Assembly: GCA_947034885.2 (NCBI GenBank)
Contig: OX344758.2
Location: 23,153,067 to 23,217,066, forward strand
Reading direction: 5' to 3'
Source of the DNA: Thuidium tamariscinum
Taxonomy: Eukaryota > Streptophyta > Bryopsida > Hypnales > Thuidiaceae
Length of the DNA stretch: 64,000 nt
In this document: piece after piece, positions 58,247 through 64,000 of the stretch
Layout: every line of letters begins with the position of its first letter
Numbering within the stretch: position 1 is the first letter of the stretch
Notes under the pieces: generated by a model
Databases searched by the model: none
What the model was told of the DNA's origin: nothing
Seen by the model: only the letters and a program-made list of their open reading frames with translations
Position numbers and translations under genes: made by a program

Positions 58247-61200
58247 ATGTCACGGGCTCTGGTGGCGCAACCGAGCATTTCTTGTCGGGGCCAAGTGGTG
58301 AGACCCGCTCCTCTCCTGGCCCGCTTTCTTCAGTTTATCCTGAAAATTAATTGACCCATTAGAATTTTCCGTTTCAGAACAGGAGTATTGCAACATATGT
58401 TGCGAGTGCTTCTCAGGCGAGGATTGAGAGATTAGGGTTTTCTCTGTTGGCGATGGCTAGAGCAAGAACTTAATTGTGATGCAGAATTATGAAATCAAAG
58501 TTTGGCTATGTCGTAACGTGGGCACTGTGTAAGCCATTCCGTATTTTGATGCTTTGGGTTTCCAACTACATGCTTGGCGCATGCTGTCATCTAAGAGCTT
58601 CATACGACATTTGATTGTCACGTGCTGTAGGGTTCATATGTATAGATGCCTCTGTCGTGATGACTAACTTAGAAGGATCAAGAGGCTTCTGAGGACGGAG
58701 TCAGAGCTTTTATTCCTTCAGGGCAAGACACTGATTCTGCACATTGATGATTTTGGCAGGGCATTGCGTTTGAAGCTTTTGCAAACTCCAGCAAGAGGCA
58801 CAACCATGTACGGTTCAGGGACGGTGCGTTCATTGTCATTGCATCGGACAAGAAAACGAAGTCCAGTTCCCAGGCGCCGACCCATGGCAACGAGAATACA
58901 ACCTCACGCAGGCTGCGGGTGGTCCGTAACGCCGCACCCGCAGCTGTAGGGGAATCGTCCGCTGCCGGGGTGCTGATTCCGCTGTCCATTGTCGGAACCG
59001 AGCACGATGACGACTCGGATCAAGACAAATACGCCGCAGCATTCAACCAGTTACTCCTGAAGAAGTCCAAAAAGAAGGCGGAGAAGAAAAAAAAATCGGC
59101 AGTAGTTTCTGCAGGCAGCGTGGTGGAGGCAGAAGGTGAGATTACTGTCACTGCCAAAAGTTTGGATTCTAAGAAAGCCGATCATTCACATGCTGCGTCT
59201 TCCCTGTCGTCGAGCTTGCCCTCCAATTACGACAACACGCTCGTCGATCTCATAGATCAGCTCGAGAGCATTCGGCTCCACGCTTTGGCTCTTGAACGCT
59301 GGCATGCCCCGCAGCTCAAGAAGGTCCTCAGGTATGGTTTGCAAATTCCGCCTCACCTATAAAATTTTAAATCAATTCAATCTATCGATTGATATTGTGG
59401 AATTATGGAATTGAGATGGGCCGAAGTCTTATTTCACCAGAATCAGTAAAGAACATTGCATTTTGGTCTAAAGTAGACTAAATTGGAAAAAAGAAAACCC
59501 TTCTAGGGCTTACTCAAAACTGCTAAAAAAACATGAGGCTTGAGCTCTTCTGTGCGTCAAGATGGAGTGGGGTTTTAATTGTTTTCTGAAAATTGTTCGC
59601 GGAATTGTGTCGCAACTCGTGTGACAGGAAATACCTTGCCAGTGCTCGCAACTTGCTCCATTATGTCGCGTTCCGGTCGCTCGAAATCGCCGACCTTCAA
59701 GAGAGACTGGCCTCATCCGGGCTCGCAAGTCTGGAGGGATGTGAAGCGCACACACTGGCAAGTGTCAATTCCATCAGCTCGATTCTCAGGTCGCTTCTTC
59801 ATGATATGAAATCCTCCTCCAGCGATGCCGTGATTTCATTTGAAGATGGAAACGCCATGTTGTCCCGTAACGCGGAGGCTCTCCTTGGCGCGTCCCCGCC
59901 CGGACGCAAGACGATGGTGATGGTGACGCTCCCGGCCGATGCGGCCGACGACGACGCCCTCATCCAAGACCTTTTCAAATCCGGGATGAACATCGCTCGG
60001 ATCAACTGCGCCCATGGTGATCCCGAAGTCTGGAAGAAGATGGTTCAAAAAGTTCGCTTCTTCTCGCAACTTCTGGAGATTCCCTGTCGCATCAGCTTCG
60101 ACCTGGCGGGCCCGAAGCTCCGCACGGGCCCAGTGCAACCGGGTCCGTCAGTGCTGAAAATTAAACCTTCCAAAGGCAGTCTCGGCGACGTCGTGGCGCC
60201 CGCGTGTGTCTGGATTGGCAATGCGGGAGTGACGCCCTCGGTGGACCGCGTCCCCGACGCGATCATCCCCATTGTCCCAAACTCGAAATGGATGAAAAAA
60301 GTCGACGTCGGCGACGTGATCAAGTGCAAGGACGCGCGAGGACGCGTTCGGGAGCTTCGAGTGGTGGAAAAGGGCATCGGAGGCGTCTTCGCTGAATGTC
60401 GCACGGTGGCCTACATCCAATCGGGCTGCGAATTCGCAGTGAAGAAGCTGAAGCTCACCGTGGGTGAGTTGCCGGAGGTCGAGCAAGCGATTGTACTCCG
60501 CCCAGGCGACGAGCTTCTCTTGAAACGGGAGCCCGGGCTGGGCACCCCCGCGCATCTCGACAGCGCAGGGAACGTCGTGACGCCCGCGTCCGTCACGTGC
60601 ACATTGGAGAATGTCTTCGAAATCGCCGCCCCGGGAGAGCCCGTGAAGTTCGACGACGGACGCATCGGGGGCGTCATTGCTTCCGTCTCCCCGGACGAGA
60701 TTCGCGTGATGATCACAGACGCGGGGGACGTCCTTAAGGGGAAGAAGCTGCGTGGCGAGAAGTCGATCAATTTCCCCGAGAGTGACTTGTCAATCCACGG
60801 CTTGACGTCCAAGGACGCCGCGGACTTGGACTTCGTGGTGGCGCACGCGGACATGGTGGCGTTGTCGTTCGTGAACGGCCCGTCGGATGTGCGCGTGCTG
60901 CAAGAGGAGCTCGCGAGGCGCGGCGCCGGTCGCGTTGGCTTGGTGGTGAAGATCGAGACGGAGCTGGGTCTGCAGCGCCTGCCGTCCATTCTGCTGCAGG
61001 CCATGGAGACGGACTACCCCCTGGGCGTCATGGTGGCGCGCGGCGACTTGGCCGTGGAGTGCGGGTGGCAGCGCCTCGCGGAGATTCAGGACCAAATTCT
61101 GTTGCTTTGCGAAGCGGCGCACGTGCCCACCATTTGGGCCACGCAGGTGCTCGAGGGCTTGACCAAGTCTGGATTGCCCTCCCGAGCCGAAATCACAGAC

Positions 61201-62073
61201 GCGGCATCCGGGTCCAGGTAACGAACGCAACGATGTGAATCTTTCCATAAACCCGAAACCCTGATCTGGTCGCATGAGATCACAAAAGGCCAAAGGTCTT
61301 TTGATTTCCTGCTCATAGTTGCTGTTCAAAGGGTTTCATGCTTTTCATTCTCTTGACCTTTGGAAACATTTGGACAACAATTTCATGGAAAGAATGCAAT
61401 GTTGTGGAAGTAGAGGCGATCCTGGGCGGTCGGAATTTAAACTTCTTGATTGATTTTTACAATCAAGATACCTATTGAAGATACTGCTCCATCAGGGGGG
61501 TCTGCTGTAGTTGTTTTGAATCGGTTTTCGTATTTTGTGAGAATGCCATCAATTCGTGTCATTTGGGTACCCTGAACCCTACGTTCAAGCTTTGAGAACA
61601 CAATCACCGAAGGCCTGAGGAACACGAGGTTTTGCATTAGTTTTTATCTTAAATAAGGATACCTTTTAATGCCCACAAGATGCCAATTTGGGTCTTACAT
61701 GTCTCCCATTATCTCGTAATCAATGGATTATTCGGAAAGGCCGCACAATTAGCCTACACGTGATTTCTTCACTCAAGGATGGTCTTCCAACTGATCAAGA
61801 ATGTTATAATTGTTCTTATGCCTCCCCAGAAGCCTTCGCCTAGTTATTTTTGTTGAGGTTTGGTCCTTCATCCCACTCAAGAATCTCATTTGTGCATTGT
61901 TAGAGGGACTGATTTGGTGGGTTGGATTTGGCAGGGCCGAGTGCGTGATGTTGAACCGGGGTCCTTACATTCTTCAAGCGGTGGCCAGCTTGGACGATAT
62001 ACTTCGTAGAGAAGCCTGCCACAGAAGGAAGAATCAATCAGTGTTGCATCCGCTGCAAAATCTTGGGTTCTAG
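58247..62073 (+). CDS. Pyruvate kinase-like protein with long N-terminal extension (plant At3g49160 type)
   Basis: Four exons: 58247-58297, 58760-59331, 59628-61217, 61935-62073; GT-AG borders, phases join, 783 residues. Exon 1 (MSRALVAQPSISCRGQV) is transit-peptide-like but is the least certain exon. Residues about 18-205 form a poorly conserved region with a Lys-rich segment (KKSKKKAEKKKKS). The PK barrel then shows GMNIARINCAHG (about 326), DLAGPKLRTG (about 365), VVKIETELGLQRLP with the catalytic-lysine position (about 646), MVARGDLAVE (about 675) and WATQVLEGLTKSGLPSRAEITDAA (about 711). The monovalent-cation Ser of canonical NFSHG is Ala (NCAHG), and the C-terminal regulatory domain is missing: exon 4 ends about 45 residues after the barrel (VMLNRGPYILQAVASLDDIL). 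This architecture is that of a plant pyruvate-kinase-family group whose activity is not established. GC-rich exon 3 contrasts with the AT-rich flanks. Confidence 0.93.
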
Positions 62074-62760
62074 AGGAATCGTTGTAGAGAATTTGCTATG
62101 GGAATTGGGTTTAGTTAGTTTCTCCCATTTGCACTGTGCCATGTGTAATTCATATTCTGTAAAATTCTCCTCACTCTCAGTAAGCTCGCAATTGGTTGAT
62201 TCTTGCGAGGGGTATTATTTTGTTTCTTCGGGCGACTCTCGCCTATTGGGAAGGCTGATGATGTACTTTATGAAGATCTGAGACATTGGAAATCTGCAGA
62301 CATTGTGATAAAATTACGCTAGAGATGATAGTTTCGACATGCAAGTCTCCGTTTTCCTAGCTAGTGCTTCATGCACTTGAACAATTGAATGTCTATTCCA
62401 TTTCCGCATACTAATAAAATTATGGTGATTGTTGTCCATTTCCTTTTTTCACAAGTCCAGCATCTTCTGAACCTTGCACCCTGTTTTGTTTTGTTTTTGT
62501 TTTCTGTTTATGCATTTAATGTTTATGTTATGTCAAGACTTACAGAATTTCTGGACATAAGGGTGCTTTTCCAATTTTCAGTGGTTTCAAACTGGGATCT
62601 CCACATTTGTGCGATTACTTATTTTGCCATTGACCCTTAAAAAATAAATTTAACCACTTTTATCGTAAAACACTTCAAAGGTGTTGTCCTATTCTAATGA
62701 ACCAAACGCCAAGGAATTTTTGTATTTTTGAAATCCAACCATACTACTTCATTCTGCATG
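62074..62760. other. 3' flank of the pyruvate-kinase-like gene
   Basis: Likely 3' untranslated region, then AT-rich DNA. Short open frames only. Confidence 0.35.
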
Positions 62761-63029
62761 ACGTTAAATCAGTCCCATGAAGTCCCTGAGTTTACCACAG
62801 GGTAAACGCTGAAATATTATTTTTTTTTTGCATATATATATTTTTCAAATTCTGAGTTCATATTTGGCATCAGAGACCCCAAATGAATTCAAGGAGATCC
62901 AAACTCAACCAAAAAAATCAAACAAAAACCTAAACCCCAAACCTCAATGAACCCCTAGTAAAATGAGTTTTATCCTACTAAAGCCGCGTTCTACCCCTTT
63001 GTCGCACCTTTGTGGGACTGATTTAACGT
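62761..63029. mobile_element. MITE with ACGTTAAATCAGTCCCA ends
   Basis: The left end ACGTTAAATCAGTCCCATG pairs with the right end TGTGGGACTGATTTAACGT; 269 bp, with an AT-rich centre. No clear target duplication and no second copy in the window. Confidence 0.6.
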
Positions 63030-63684
63030 TTTGCCTTCATTCCTAGTTCACATTTCTATATGTTTAAGAACTTTCATACAAAATGATCACATAGATTGAA
63101 AGATTATAACATTTGAAGAAAAATAAGAGTTTTTATAGTATTTACCACAATAATAAAAGCCAATAGGATTTGAAATTCAAGGTACAGTAATGCATGAAGG
63201 CTAAAACCTACCAAATGGTGTCAAAATGGTGAAGATAACTGAATTTGAAATGAAGCATAAGTGGGAAATATTTTTGAATTAAAACATTTACATATACAGA
63301 ATTTGTTGATAGAAACAAAGACATCTGTTTTTTGGAATTGATAAATGTCAATCCCAATGCAAAGAATGTTGTAGCAAGTAACCAATGCTACACAATATTT
63401 TTTGGTATCGAATCTCCAAAATACATAGACTGAGAATGAAAATGAAATTCCACTATTTGCTATCTTTGTAAAATAATGCCTAAATTTCTCAACTACATAA
63501 ATTTCATTATACTTTCCTGTCTCTAATTTGTCTTTTGTTGTCTTTCCACTAATCTATAGTCTTTCTAGCTTGGTACCTACACCTCAATATGACTTAGGGT
63601 ATTTATTTGTTTGTGAGAGCAACTCATTTTCAGTAACAACTTTTTCGAAGCCCAAAAAAATATCTTGAAATTTGTAATACTTAA
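63030..63684. other. AT-rich intergenic, nothing recognised
   Basis: No gene or paired repeat noticed. Confidence 0.3.
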
Positions 63685-64000
63685 CCCCTAAATGTCCAAG
63701 GCCTGTTTTGAGCTTATTAGAATTTGTTCTAAATTGAACAAAAATCCAACATTTTGATAAGAAAACACAACAATATCACTTATGGATTGAAAGATTATAA
63801 TGTTTGATCATGAAGGTGTAAAAACTATGAAAATCTTTGGGCTCTCTTTTTGCATGTCAAATCTAAGAAAATTAGTCACCAAAAAAATATGAGGTTGAAG
63901 GGCCTAACAAGTATAACCCCAATCAATTTATGGCTTTTCAAAATCTACTCTACAATTTTTTGAAATGAATTTTTAGTGTGATTTTTTCTCTAAGATCTAG
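63685..64000 (+). mobile_element. TTAA-type element (family K), cut by the window end
   Basis: Starts CCCCTAAATGTCCAAGGCC after TTAA (63681-63684) and continues past the window. It is the reverse complement of 26090-26522, whose outer end reads GGGCATCTAAGGG/TTGA. Confidence 0.5.

Noticed and set aside
60411-61329. Long minus-strand frames opposite the PK-like exon 3
   Set aside because: Shadow frames caused by high GC at third positions of the real exon.

Overview
This window is nuclear DNA of a green plant. Four intact, intron-rich genes encode typical streptophyte proteins, two of them apparently aimed at plastids: a methylthioadenosine nucleosidase, a chloroplast 10-kDa chaperonin, the exocyst subunit EXO84 and a plant pyruvate-kinase-like protein. 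Exons are GC-richer than the very AT-rich intergenic DNA, and introns have GT-AG borders with no bacterial-style gene packing. Which plant it is cannot be settled from the sequence. The repeat families, especially TTAA-flanked elements with CCC...GGG ends, look unlike the usual angiosperm set, so a seed-free plant is a reasonable guess (inference only).

Layout. Positions 1-20000 are mostly repeats: degenerate tandem repeats (1-3600), a head-to-head pair of TTAA-flanked elements (4.4-6.5 kb), a large imperfect palindrome (6.5-9.3 kb), nested foldback elements (9.5-10.5 and 12.4-13.8 kb), a GC-rich stretch with a Tourist-like MITE (14.2-15.7 kb), one small Ala/Pro-rich frame (17.06-17.30 kb) and another terminal-inverted-repeat element (18.7-19.4 kb). 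MTN lies on the minus strand (22561 to 20095, 8 exons). Positions 23.6-26.5 kb are AT-rich repeats. Positions 26.6-33.5 kb hold a badly rearranged Ty1/copia element: minus-strand LTRs, RT and RNase H, plus a gag-protease-integrase block present twice in opposite orientations, with a 1.09-kb transposon inside one copy. Positions 33.5-40.5 kb are mainly MITEs, many ending in TAAGGTAG. A small frame resembling ATP synthase subunit f (41.3 kb, plus) converges on chloroplast CPN10 (44502 to 42706, minus, 6 exons). More repeats (45-48 kb) lead to EXO84 (48822-54074, plus, 8 exons). Further MITEs (55-57 kb) precede the pyruvate-kinase-like gene (58247-62073, plus, 4 exons), and AT-rich repeats close the window.

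The genes do not form a pathway. MTN works in the methionine-salvage (Yang) cycle, CPN10 in plastid protein folding, EXO84 in exocyst-mediated secretion, and the PK-like protein in an undefined, probably plastidial, role. The most unusual content is the mobile DNA: (1) a terminal-inverted-repeat family with 4-bp target duplications, supported at two loci by comparison with a related unoccupied sequence; (2) a TTAA-flanked, piggyBac-like family that forms long hairpins; (3) several MITE families that share a TAAGGTAG terminus but not their interiors; (4) an inverted duplication in the copia element that starts exactly at the LTR/primer-binding-site border. No RNA genes or CRISPR arrays were found.
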